Below, one piece after another: positions 1-7,120 of a stretch of 19,878 bases of DNA. Source of the DNA: Candidatus Gastranaerophilales bacterium (GTDB lineage Bacteria > Cyanobacteriota > Vampirovibrionia > Gastranaerophilales > Gastranaerophilaceae). Below the pieces are notes generated by a model. It was given only the letters and a program-made list of their open reading frames with translations, searched no databases and had not been told where the DNA came from. The position numbers and the translations under genes were made by a program. The stretch lies in contig CANQZO010000006.1 in NCBI GenBank assembly GCA_947628355.1, positions 1 to 19,878 of the forward strand, read 5' to 3'. Position 1 is the first letter of the stretch. Each line of letters begins with the position of its first letter.

Positions 1-400
1 GTGCATTCAAGTAAGCAGGCAGTGTTGCGACTAAAGTTTTACCCTCACCTGTTCTCATCTCAGCGATTTGACCTTCATGCAAAAATATTCCGCCAAGAAG
101 CTGAACATCAAAATGGCGCATATTCAGAACTCTTTTGCCTGCTTCCCTAACAACCGCAAAAGCCTCGGGTAAAATTGCGTCAAGTGCTTGTTTTTCAAGT
201 TCTCGGTCGTGCTTTATATCATTAGATGTCTGACGTTTTGAAAGTATTTCTTTAAATTCGTTTGTTTTATTTTTTAATTCATCATCGGATAATTTTGAAA
301 TTTCTTCTTCAAGTGCATTAATATGCTCTACAATCGGCATCATTTTTTTTATTTTATTATTATTCGGGTCGCCGAATAATTTTAATAAAAAATCAATCAT
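1..400 (-). CDS. secA: Preprotein translocase ATPase SecA, N-terminal part (cut by window edge)
   Basis: SecA is the cytoplasmic motor that pushes unfolded preproteins through the SecYEG channel. I translated the minus strand from the ATG at 400. It begins MIDFLLKLFGDPNNNKIKKM, a typical SecA amphipathic start, and continues through LPEAFAVVREAGKRVL, MRHFDVQLLGGIFLHEG and IAEMRTGEGKTLVATLPAYL. The MRTGEGKT stretch is the SecA Walker A motif. About 133 residues are visible and the reading frame is open to base 1, so the remaining motor, crosslinking and C-terminal domains lie outside the window. GGAGATTAGGGAGA just before the ATG supplies a Shine-Dalgarno sequence. The gene is divergent from the hypothetical gene at 572. 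Identification is secure from the motifs. Confidence 0.97.
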   Translation of the reverse strand, partial: MIDFLLKLFGDPNNNKIKKMMPIVEHINALEEEISKLSDDELKNKTNEFKEILSKRQTSNDIKHDRELEKQALDAILPEAFAVVREAGKRVLNMRHFDVQLLGGIFLHEGQIAEMRTGEGKTLVATLPAYLNA

Positions 401-434
401 TCTCCCTAATCTCCGTTACATTTATATTAATTGA

Positions 435-443
435 ATTTTAACA
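435..443 (-). promoter_or_regulatory. Possible extended -10 promoter of secA
   Basis: On the minus strand TGTTAAAAT reads from 443 down to 435, which fits an extended -10 element (TGn followed by TAAAAT). It would start transcription near 428 and leave a leader of about 28 nt containing the secA Shine-Dalgarno. No convincing -35 element is seen. The call rests on pattern only. Confidence 0.3.
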
Positions 444-515
444 TATAAATATTATTTTTAAACAGTTCGGTTAATTGTAAATTTTTCTTAACAATTCATT
501 TTGAAAAAGCAAATT

Positions 516-546
516 TTAACATTCATTGGTTTAATTGTAGTAGAAT
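516..546 (+). promoter_or_regulatory. Possible promoter of the hypothetical gene at 572
   Basis: TTAACA (516-521) and TAGAAT (541-546) resemble -35 and -10 hexamers, but the 19 nt spacer is longer than ideal. An imperfect direct repeat precedes it: TTAACAATTCATT at 488-500 and TTAACATTCATT at 516-527, 28 bp apart. The gene-free stretch 401-571 holds nothing else that I recognise. Confidence 0.3.
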
Positions 547-571
547 AAATAAGTGTAAGGAAGGCAAAATC

Positions 572-1255
572 ATGAAAGTTTCTGCAATAAATTGTACACC
601 AATAAAACCTCAAGTTTCTTTCGGACAAACGGATGAAAAAAAATCAGAGGATGAGTTAAAACTTGATAAATGTAAACAGTTTGCTGACAAGGTTGATGAT
701 GAATATGTAAAATCATCTAATGTAAAAAAACCTGTTGCGGCAGTTGTTTCAGTTGCTTTAGCGGGTTTATTAGCCTTTGCGACAGGTAAAGTAATTGCTC
801 AAAAAGCAGCAGTTATTGGTGAAAAATTAAAATTAAACTTACCGGAATTGCTTGATAAAAATTTAAGAAGTTTATCAAACGGAGTAACTAAAGCAGCAGA
901 TAAATTAAAAAATGATAATCCCGTTACTAAATCAGATAAATTTAAAAATATGGTTGGTAAGACTGTTACAAGTGCTGTAAATTTCGGAAAATCTTTATAT
1001 AGAAAGATTGCGTACAGCGGAGTAGCTGATGATGCAACTGTTGCAGTAAGACAAGCAAAAGCATTTGCTAATCTTGGAGGTATCGCCGGTATAGCAACAG
1101 CATTCCCTGCTGTAGCTACAAGAGACAACAATGATGACGGTGTTTCTGATATTCTTCAAACAGGTCAAAATGCATATACAGGTGCTAAAACAAAAATGGG
1201 ACAGGTTATGGAAAAAGCAGGCAGATTCTCTGAATTAGTTGATTTATTAACATAA
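572..1255 (+). CDS. Hypothetical membrane-associated protein with N-terminal VSFGQ tag
   Basis: I do not recognise a named family for this 227-residue protein. Residues 15-19 read VSFGQ, a pentapeptide that recurs in the nucleotidyltransferase at 11205-13235. A charged, Lys/Asp/Glu-rich stretch follows (about 20-52). A hydrophobic helix spans about 54-72 and a second Gly/Ala-rich hydrophobic stretch about 164-182. DNNDDG at 185-190 resembles an acidic calcium-binding loop, but only one copy exists, so metal binding is speculative. There is no classical signal peptide. The start is fixed by a strong Shine-Dalgarno, AAGGAAGG at 557-564, 7 nt before the ATG. The gene stands alone, divergent from secA, and is closed by a terminator. 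It could be a lineage-specific surface or envelope protein; function is unknown. Confidence 0.85.
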   Translation: MKVSAINCTPIKPQVSFGQTDEKKSEDELKLDKCKQFADKVDDEYVKSSNVKKPVAAVVSVALAGLLAFATGKVIAQKAAVIGEKLKLNLPELLDKNLRSLSNGVTKAADKLKNDNPVTKSDKFKNMVGKTVTSAVNFGKSLYRKIAYSGVADDATVAVRQAKAFANLGGIAGIATAFPAVATRDNNDDGVSDILQTGQNAYTGAKTKMGQVMEKAGRFSELVDLLT

Positions 1256-1272
1256 TAAAGATTTTATATATT

Positions 1273-1308
1273 AAAAAAACGGGCTACACAAATTAGCCCG
1301 TTTTTTTT
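1273..1308 (+). terminator. Rho-independent terminator after the hypothetical gene
   Basis: The core stem CGGGCTA (1280-1286) pairs with TAGCCCG (1294-1300) around a 7 nt loop. It is extended by A:T pairs between 1273-1279 and 1301-1307 and followed by a T run. The last T is also the first base of the TATAAT that probably drives folP. Confidence 0.9.
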
Positions 1309-1313
1309 ATAAT
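1285..1313 (+). promoter_or_regulatory. Predicted folP promoter giving a leaderless mRNA
   Basis: A perfect TATAAT lies at 1308-1313. TACACA at 1285-1290 is a 4/6 match to the -35 consensus with a 17 nt spacer, and it falls in the terminator hairpin of the preceding gene. Only 6 nt separate TATAAT from the folP ATG, so the usual start point would be the A of the ATG. No Shine-Dalgarno is present. Confidence 0.6.
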
Positions 1314-1319
1314 TAATTT

Positions 1320-2486
1320 ATGGAAAATATTATTGTTAAAACTGCGGATAAGGATGTATTAAAGGAACTTAATTCAGTTAAGTTTGATATTTCGTATATA
1401 AATGAGGTGTCAAAAAAATATAAAGGCAATGCATTTAAGATTTTTAATTTAAAACCGCATGAAGCTAATATTTTAAAGCAGTTATGTTTATCATTAGGGT
1501 TTGACTGTGCTGTGAGCCGTGAAACCGTTATGTGCAAGTGCGAATATACTGACGCTTTAATTTTTGCTTCTGATTGTCAATTAAATAATCTTGCAGCAAA
1601 ACTGCAAAATCAGCCGTTCAGATTAAATGAACTCGCTGAGCAAATAGAGATAATATTAAATTCCCGTTTGCTTCCTTTAAAAATACGAAATTACATTTTT
1701 GATTGGAAAAGACCTTATATAATGGGGATATTAAATGTCACTCCAAATTCATTTTCTGACGGAGGGAAATATCATAATCCCGATAATGCTTTTAATCATG
1801 CAGTTGAGTTGATTAATGACGGGGCTGATATTATTGATATTGGCGGGGAGTCTACAAATCCCGTGGCAACAGAAATTCCGACAGATGAAGAAATGTCGCG
1901 CATTCTGCCCGTAATTGAGCATATAAGAAAAAACAAAATTGATATACCTATAAGTGTTGATACAAGAAATTATAAAACGGCAAAAGCTGCTATCGAGGCG
2001 GGCGCTGATATTATTAATGATGTTTCGGGACTTAATAATGATGATTTGTACAATTACGTTGCGGAAAATAATATTCCTGTTGTTATAATGCACTCAGACA
2101 GCGTGCCTGCTAAAAGTATTGATTTTACAAAGTATGATATCGTTGAAGAAATTTATTTTTCTTTCTTTAATAAAATAAATAAATTGACCGCAGCGGGATT
2201 TGACAGAAAAAATATTATAATTGATACGGGGTTTGGTTTTGGCAAAGCGGAAGACTCTAATTTTGAACTTTTGCGTAGAATGAATGAATTTAAATCTTTA
2301 AATGTACCTATCTTAGCAGGTATTTCAAGAAAATCATTTATTAGAAACGCATTTAATCTTACAGTTGAGGAAGCTGATATACCGACAGCACTTTACTCTG
2401 CAATGTCAGATTGCGTTAATATTCACAGAGTTCATAATGTTAAACTTGTTAAGCAATTCTTAAAATACACTGAAAAAATTTATTGA
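1320..2486 (+). CDS. folP: Dihydropteroate synthase, long form with extra N-terminal domain
   Basis: The enzyme joins 6-hydroxymethyl-dihydropterin pyrophosphate with p-aminobenzoate to make dihydropteroate in folate synthesis (cytosol). The catalytic TIM barrel occupies about 131-388, with GILNVTPNSFSDGG (136-149), GADIIDIGGESTNP (168-181), ISVDTRN (211-217), INDVSG (232-237), IIDTGFGFGK (300-309) and ISRKSFIR (335-342). The family usually has about 270-280 residues; this protein has 388. The extra 130 residues contain ANILKQLCLSLG (49-60), CAVSRETV and NQPFRLNELAEQI, which resemble the N-terminal domain I recall in long DHPS proteins of clostridia and some thermophiles, so this is a recognised variant rather than a fusion unique to this genome. 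The start is taken at the ATG 6 nt after TATAAT; no Shine-Dalgarno is present. The 3' end overlaps the convergent ykgJ-type gene by 7 bp. Confidence 0.95.
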   Translation: MENIIVKTADKDVLKELNSVKFDISYINEVSKKYKGNAFKIFNLKPHEANILKQLCLSLGFDCAVSRETVMCKCEYTDALIFASDCQLNNLAAKLQNQPFRLNELAEQIEIILNSRLLPLKIRNYIFDWKRPYIMGILNVTPNSFSDGGKYHNPDNAFNHAVELINDGADIIDIGGESTNPVATEIPTDEEMSRILPVIEHIRKNKIDIPISVDTRNYKTAKAAIEAGADIINDVSGLNNDDLYNYVAENNIPVVIMHSDSVPAKSIDFTKYDIVEEIYFSFFNKINKLTAAGFDRKNIIIDTGFGFGKAEDSNFELLRRMNEFKSLNVPILAGISRKSFIRNAFNLTVEEADIPTALYSAMSDCVNIHRVHNVKLVKQFLKYTEKIY

Positions 2487-2887
2487 TTTTTTTTCATTTC
2501 TTTTAAAAGAATTTCCTTAAAGTTATCAATGGGTTTAAAATAAAATCCGCAGTTTTCTGCCATTGAGGCTCCCATTTTAAATATTATTTCATCGGGGTAC
2601 TTTCTGCATATTAAGGGGCGGATTTTATGAATTGTACAAATTCTTTTTTCAGAGTCAAATTTACTGCATTTAAATACAAGCCCGTTCTCATCTTTATCAA
2701 CCATTGTAAGGTATGTATAAAAAGGATGTATTTTTTTTAGTTTTAAAAATTCTTCTTCCGTCTTTATTACATCTTTTTTGTGGCTGACATATATTTTAGT
2801 GCAGCAAGCACCGCACCTTTTACAGCTTCCGTATCTGAAATATTTACGTTTTAATATGTATTTATAAAAGAATTTTTTTATCATCAT
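2480..2887 (-). CDS. YkgJ-family cysteine-cluster protein (putative Zn/Fe-binding)
   Basis: This 135-residue protein carries CKRCGACC at 22-29, the C-x2-C-G-x-C-C signature of the YkgJ/UPF0153 family, annotated as putative zinc- or iron-chelating proteins. Later cysteines (FKCSKF, ICTIH, LICRKYP and ENCGFYF) complete the usual pattern of a metal or Fe-S cluster site. The N-terminus is basic and aromatic (KKFFYKYILKRKYFRY) without a signal peptide. The biochemical role of the family is not settled, so none is claimed. Two adjacent ATGs exist (2887 and 2884); I chose the first because TATAAT on this strand (2899-2894) is 6 nt upstream of it and there is no Shine-Dalgarno. The gene is convergent and overlapping with folP, and divergent from uvrC across only 29 bp. 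Confidence 0.88.
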   Translation of the reverse strand: MMIKKFFYKYILKRKYFRYGSCKRCGACCTKIYVSHKKDVIKTEEEFLKLKKIHPFYTYLTMVDKDENGLVFKCSKFDSEKRICTIHKIRPLICRKYPDEIIFKMGASMAENCGFYFKPIDNFKEILLKEMKKNQ

Positions 2888-2893
2888 AAATAT

Positions 2894-2899
2894 ATTATA
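2894..2899 (-). promoter_or_regulatory. -10 element of the ykgJ-type gene (leaderless start predicted)
   Basis: Perfect TATAAT on the minus strand, reading 2899 to 2894, ends 6 nt before the ATG at 2887. The -35 would fall inside the uvrC coding sequence and matches the consensus poorly. It forms one arm of an 8 bp inverted repeat, ATATTATA at 2892-2899 and TATAATAT at 2905-2912, whose other arm is the uvrC -10. Confidence 0.55.
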
Positions 2900-2904
2900 T
2901 CAGT

Positions 2905-2910
2905 TATAAT
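2905..2910 (+). promoter_or_regulatory. -10 element of uvrC (leaderless start predicted)
   Basis: Perfect TATAAT is separated from the uvrC ATG at 2917 by 6 nt. No Shine-Dalgarno lies between them. No good -35 is visible; that region would lie at the start of the divergent ykgJ-type gene. Confidence 0.55.
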
Positions 2911-2916
2911 ATTGTT

Positions 2917-4767
2917 ATGGACATAAAAGAACAGTTAAGATTAATACCCGAATTAAGCGGTTCTTATCAATTTTTTGATAAGGATAATACCATTATTTAT
3001 GTCGGCAAGGCAAAAAACTTAAAAAGGCGGGTTTCAAGCTACTTTAACAAAAATCATGAGTCCGTTAAATTAAAGGTAATGGTGCCTCAAATTGTCCGTA
3101 TTGAATTTATCATTACTAATTCCGAGGTAGAAGCGCTTATTTTAGAGTCCCATTTAATTAAAAAATATAAGCCTAAATATAATGTTTTGCTTAAGGATGA
3201 TAAGAAATTTCCATATTTCCTTATTACAAAAGAAGATTACCCAAGAATACTTGTTACCAGAAAGCGAAATAAAAATATGCTCGAGGGGAAATACTTCGGA
3301 CCTTATACAAATGCTAAATCTATGTATACGACTCTTGATTTATTAAAAAAATTGTTTCCGCTAAAGCAGTGTAAAACTCCAAAGTTTAAAGACCGACCCT
3401 GCATATATTATCAAATAGGCAGATGCCTTGCGCCCTGCCAAAAAATGATTACCCCTGAGGAATATAAAAAACTGATAAAAAATGTTGAACTTTTTTTATC
3501 AGGCAGGCAAATGCAGCTTGTTGACGAATTAAAATCAATGATGGAAAAATATGCGCAAAATCAAGAATATGAAAAGGCTGCAAGGTTCCGCGACAGCTAT
3601 TTTGATGTTTTAAAAACAATAGAAAAACAAAAAGTTGTCTATGAGAATACAAATGTTAATCAAGATATTATTTCAATCAGTACGGATGAATATATTGGCG
3701 GTATTTCTCTATTACAAATAAGAGGGGGCAGGCTTACAAACAAAAAGGATTTTGAAATTACAAAGTCTGATTATGATGACGAGGGTGAAATTATTACATA
3801 CTTTATAAAGGAATACTATCAACTTTCAAGTGAAGAAGATTTGCCCTCGGAGATAATTTTTTCTTATAAAATAAACCCCGAAGATAAAGAGATGTTTGAA
3901 AAATGGCTGAGTACCAAAAAGGGTTCAAAAGTTGCGATAAATCCGAAATCCAACAAAAAAAACGAAGAAATACTTGAACTTGCACTAAAGAACTCCAATT
4001 ATCATCTTGAAGAAATGAAAGTAAAATCACTCCAAGAAATTCAAACAAATTATAACGAAACGGGTTCATATATACAGGAAAAATTAGGGCTAAAAAAATT
4101 TCCGCACAGAGTTGAGTGTTTTGATATTTCGCATATTCAAGGCACACACACCGTTGCTTCAATGGTAAGTTTTTATAACGGAATGCCCAAGAAAAGCGAG
4201 TATAAACGGTTTAAAATAAAAACGCTTGAAAACGGAAAGCCCGATGATTTTATGTCAATGCGTGAAGTTATAACCCGCCGTTATTTAAGACTTCAAAGAG
4301 AAAACCTTGAGTTCCCCGATTTAATCATAATAGACGGCGGAAAAGGGCAATTGTCAAGCGCTGTTGAAATCTTAAATGAGCTTGGAATAAAAAATCAAGA
4401 TATAGTTTCACTTGCAAAAAGGATTGAAGAAGTATTTATTCCGAACCAATCACAAAGCGTATTATTTCCCTCTAATTCGCAGGCACTTTATTTCTTTCAA
4501 AGAATACGTGATGAAGCTCACAGATTTGCAATTACGTTTCACAGGCATTTAAGGGATAAAGACGCACTTCACTCCGAGCTTGATGATATTAAAGGTTTAT
4601 ATACAAAGAATAAAAAACTGCTTCTGGATAAGTATTCAAATGTTGCAAAAATTTCAAAACTTACAAAAGAAGAATTAATGCTGATTTTATCTAAAAATCA
4701 GGCAAAATTAGTTTACGACCATTTTAATACTCAAACAAAGAAACTTGACAGTGAAAATAAGGGTTGA
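2917..4767 (+). CDS. uvrC: Excinuclease ABC subunit C (UvrC)
   Basis: UvrC makes the 3' and 5' incisions around a DNA lesion after UvrA and UvrB have marked it (nucleotide excision repair). At 616 residues it has normal length. The domains run in the expected order. The GIY-YIG nuclease is N-terminal (GSYQFF at 15-20, IIYVGKAKNLKRRVSSYF from 26). A cysteine region CIYYQIGRCLAPC follows. A UVR motif (EYEKAARFRD) lies near residue 220. The RNase H-like endonuclease has RVECFDISHIQGTHTVASMV, LIIIDGGKGQLSSA and RDEAHRFAITFHR. A helix-hairpin-helix ends the protein (DDIKGLYTKNKKLLL). No key motif is missing. It is the first gene of a block with the radical SAM gene (24 nt gap) and the AAA ATPase gene. 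The ATG has no Shine-Dalgarno and sits 6 nt after TATAAT. Confidence 0.98.
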   Translation: MDIKEQLRLIPELSGSYQFFDKDNTIIYVGKAKNLKRRVSSYFNKNHESVKLKVMVPQIVRIEFIITNSEVEALILESHLIKKYKPKYNVLLKDDKKFPYFLITKEDYPRILVTRKRNKNMLEGKYFGPYTNAKSMYTTLDLLKKLFPLKQCKTPKFKDRPCIYYQIGRCLAPCQKMITPEEYKKLIKNVELFLSGRQMQLVDELKSMMEKYAQNQEYEKAARFRDSYFDVLKTIEKQKVVYENTNVNQDIISISTDEYIGGISLLQIRGGRLTNKKDFEITKSDYDDEGEIITYFIKEYYQLSSEEDLPSEIIFSYKINPEDKEMFEKWLSTKKGSKVAINPKSNKKNEEILELALKNSNYHLEEMKVKSLQEIQTNYNETGSYIQEKLGLKKFPHRVECFDISHIQGTHTVASMVSFYNGMPKKSEYKRFKIKTLENGKPDDFMSMREVITRRYLRLQRENLEFPDLIIIDGGKGQLSSAVEILNELGIKNQDIVSLAKRIEEVFIPNQSQSVLFPSNSQALYFFQRIRDEAHRFAITFHRHLRDKDALHSELDDIKGLYTKNKKLLLDKYSNVAKISKLTKEELMLILSKNQAKLVYDHFNTQTKKLDSENKG

Positions 4768-4791
4768 TACCATTTAAAAAAAGGATAAATA

Positions 4792-5883
4792 ATGCAAAAT
4801 ACAATAAATAAACCTCAGCAAATAACTTTTGATATAACAGACAGATGTCAAATGAAATGCGTTACCTGTAATAAATGGAAAATATCGGCAGGAGATGTTA
4901 TATCTAAAGAGCTTACAACAGACGAATGGAAAAAAGTTTTATCGGATTTAAGAAATTGGCTTGGCGAGGGATTTTGGTTTTGCTTCTCGGGCGGTGAACC
5001 TTTTTTAAGACAAGATATATTTGAGCTTTCCGACTATGCTCATTCTCTCGGAATTAAGGTTGCTTCAATGACAAACGGGTTTAGTATATCTCACTTGTAT
5101 GAAAAAATTGTTGAATCGCCAATTGAATCATTAAATTTTTCATTAAATTCAATTACAAATCCCGTAATTCATGACACATCGCGCGGACGAGAGGGCTCGT
5201 TTGAAAAACTGCTTGACGCTATTATGCAAATTAAAAAATTAAAAGATGAAAAACACTCAAATATCGGATTAAATATTGCAACAATACTTTTCCCCGAAAA
5301 TATAGATGAAGCAATTCCTTTGGTTGAATTTGTCACCAGAAATAAATTAAACGGAATTATGTTTCAATTGCTCGATGACGCAGAGTCTTTTCAAGCATAC
5401 TGCGTAAGAACAAGCTCTAAAACATCAACTTATACTATGCCGAAAGAGTTAAGATTAAAATATAAAACTATGGCAAAACGTGCGGTTGAGGTTATTGACA
5501 GACTCATTGAAATGAAACGCGCAGGTCATTCAATATATAATTCTTATGAGCAGTTAGAAGCAATGAAAATATTTTTTAATAATCCCGATGATATATTAAA
5601 ATCAATTACTTGTGATGTGGGTTCAACAAACTATGCAATAGACCCCTATGGTGACGTAAGATTATGTTTTAATATGGACTCGGTCGGTAATATAAGAGAA
5701 AATAAACCGGAAGAAATATGGGAAAACGCTAAATCTGTTGAATGCAGACAATTAACCAAGTCTTGTAAAATGTATTGCAGAATGCTCAATTGTAATTTTA
5801 AGCATAACTTTGCAAACTTTAACAAGTCTTTTTTAGAACGCTGTACAAATAAATTAAATAAAATATTATGCGGGTTAAAGTAA
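4792..5883 (+). CDS. Radical SAM protein with SPASM/twitch-like C-terminus
   Basis: This 363-residue protein has CQMKCVTC at 19-26, the CX3CX2C motif that holds the 4Fe-4S cluster cleaving S-adenosylmethionine. FSGGEPFLRQDIFEL is the GGEP motif contacting the SAM amino group, and SLNSI lies in a later barrel strand. The C-terminal part contains ITCDVGSTNYAIDPYGDVRLC, then VGNIRENKPEEIW and CRQLTKSCKMYCRMLNC, a cysteine arrangement typical of SPASM or twitch auxiliary-cluster domains. Such proteins modify peptides or proteins or act as heme/cofactor-type enzymes. I see no small precursor-peptide gene beside it, so the substrate is unknown. The start has AAGGA at 4781-4785, 6 nt upstream. It lies 24 nt after uvrC and 1 nt before the ATPase gene, so all three are probably co-transcribed. 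Confidence 0.9.
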   Translation: MQNTINKPQQITFDITDRCQMKCVTCNKWKISAGDVISKELTTDEWKKVLSDLRNWLGEGFWFCFSGGEPFLRQDIFELSDYAHSLGIKVASMTNGFSISHLYEKIVESPIESLNFSLNSITNPVIHDTSRGREGSFEKLLDAIMQIKKLKDEKHSNIGLNIATILFPENIDEAIPLVEFVTRNKLNGIMFQLLDDAESFQAYCVRTSSKTSTYTMPKELRLKYKTMAKRAVEVIDRLIEMKRAGHSIYNSYEQLEAMKIFFNNPDDILKSITCDVGSTNYAIDPYGDVRLCFNMDSVGNIRENKPEEIWENAKSVECRQLTKSCKMYCRMLNCNFKHNFANFNKSFLERCTNKLNKILCGLK

Positions 5884-5884
5884 T

Positions 5885-7105
5885 ATGAACAATCAGCTTA
5901 CTGCACTATTGTTAATATCAATATATAAAAATGTTTTAAAAAATAAAATTTTTGAATTATTTACATCTTTTTTAGATGTTCTGCTAAGTTCTGACAATAA
6001 TTTTGAGCGTGATTTAAGAGCATATTCTGATTTTATAAACGCTTTTTATGAAGTGTCTGAAACTCAAAATTTTTATGATTATGTAAGTAATTTAATTTAT
6101 ACCGATGAAAATATCATATCAAAAGGCTGCAGTGATTGCATTAAAGATAACGAACAGATTTTAAGCACCGCAAGTTATGAGCTTTCATTAATATATAATC
6201 TTTTATCTTTTGATTTTAATAAAATAAAATCATTGTTTGAAAATAAATATCCAGATAAAACAGATTTAATTACTCATTTACCTGCTTTTACGCTATCGGG
6301 TCTGAAAGAATTTAATATTGAAGATATAATAAAATCATATTCCAAAAACGGATATGGTATTTTTGCCTGTTACAGCGCATTTAAGTACCTTGCTGATGAT
6401 AATATAAAACCCGTTAAGTATTTTGATAATCTTACTTTTTCAGATTTAAAAAACTATGATTACCAGCAGAATATAATTAAGCAAAATACGCTTGCTTTTT
6501 TGGAGAATAAACCCGCAAATAATATTTTATTATACGGCGATAGAGGCTGCGGTAAATCTTCGACTGTAAAAGCGCTAATAAACGAATTTTCTGATTACAA
6601 TCTTAAAATCATTCAAGTTGACAAAAACAGTTTTATTCACTTGCAGTCTTTATATGAAAAAATCCGTAATTTGCCTTTAAAATTTATTATATTTGCTGAT
6701 GACATATCTTTTGATGAAGATGATAAAAACTTTTCTGAAGTAAAAGCGGCACTTGAGGGTTCTGTTTCTGTCGCTCCAAAGAATACTGTTATATATGCGA
6801 CATCAAACAGAATGCACCTTGTTAAAGAAAGTTTTTCGGCTCGTGAGGGAAATGAAGTACATTTTAACGATACCATTGATGAAATTGTTTCACTCTCCGA
6901 CAGATTTGGCATTATGCTTACATTCTCCTCATTAAATAAAAATGAATACCTGGATATTGTAAAACAAATTGCAAATGATTGCTGTGTAAACGTTGATGAT
7001 AACTTATTGTCCTCTGCGATGACATTTTCAATGCAAAAAGGAATAATGACTCCGCGTATTGCAAGGCAGTTTATTAATGATTTTATTGCAAACCTTGCTC
7101 TTTAA
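5885..7105 (+). CDS. DUF815-type AAA+ ATPase
   Basis: This 406-residue protein contains LLYGDRGCGKSSTVKALINE (Walker A GDRGCGKS at 218-225), LKFIIFADDISFDEDD (Walker B around 268-273) and NTVIYATSNRMHLV (sensor 1 ATSN at 305-308). The order and wording match the DUF815 family of AAA+ ATPases, in which LLYGDRGTGKSSTVKA and YATSNRRHL are typical. A helical N-terminal region (1-190) and a C-terminal lid (TPRIARQFINDF) flank the ATPase core. The cellular role of DUF815 proteins is not known. The ATG follows the radical SAM stop by a single base with no clear Shine-Dalgarno, which suggests translational coupling. Its 3' end carries the promoter elements of proB. Confidence 0.9.
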   Translation: MNNQLTALLLISIYKNVLKNKIFELFTSFLDVLLSSDNNFERDLRAYSDFINAFYEVSETQNFYDYVSNLIYTDENIISKGCSDCIKDNEQILSTASYELSLIYNLLSFDFNKIKSLFENKYPDKTDLITHLPAFTLSGLKEFNIEDIIKSYSKNGYGIFACYSAFKYLADDNIKPVKYFDNLTFSDLKNYDYQQNIIKQNTLAFLENKPANNILLYGDRGCGKSSTVKALINEFSDYNLKIIQVDKNSFIHLQSLYEKIRNLPLKFIIFADDISFDEDDKNFSEVKAALEGSVSVAPKNTVIYATSNRMHLVKESFSAREGNEVHFNDTIDEIVSLSDRFGIMLTFSSLNKNEYLDIVKQIANDCCVNVDDNLLSSAMTFSMQKGIMTPRIARQFINDFIANLAL

Positions 7106-7113
7106 GCTATAAT
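7086..7113 (+). promoter_or_regulatory. Predicted proB promoter giving a leaderless mRNA
   Basis: TTGCAA (7086-7091), a 16 nt spacer and perfect TATAAT (7108-7113) form the best -35/-10 pair in the window. Seven bases separate TATAAT from the proB ATG at 7121, and no Shine-Dalgarno is present. The -35 lies inside the 3' end of the ATPase gene. Confidence 0.65.
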
Positions 7114-7120
7114 TATTTTT

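Noticed and set aside
185..190. EF-hand-like calcium loop DNNDDG in the protein at 572-1255 (residue coordinates)
   Set aside because: There is only a single short acidic loop without flanking helices of the EF-hand or dockerin pattern, so it is mentioned as a feature of the sequence and not called as a domain.
4792..5883. Peptide-maturation (RiPP) cluster around the radical SAM gene
   Set aside because: No small precursor peptide gene, protease or transporter is found beside it; neighbours are uvrC and an ATPase.
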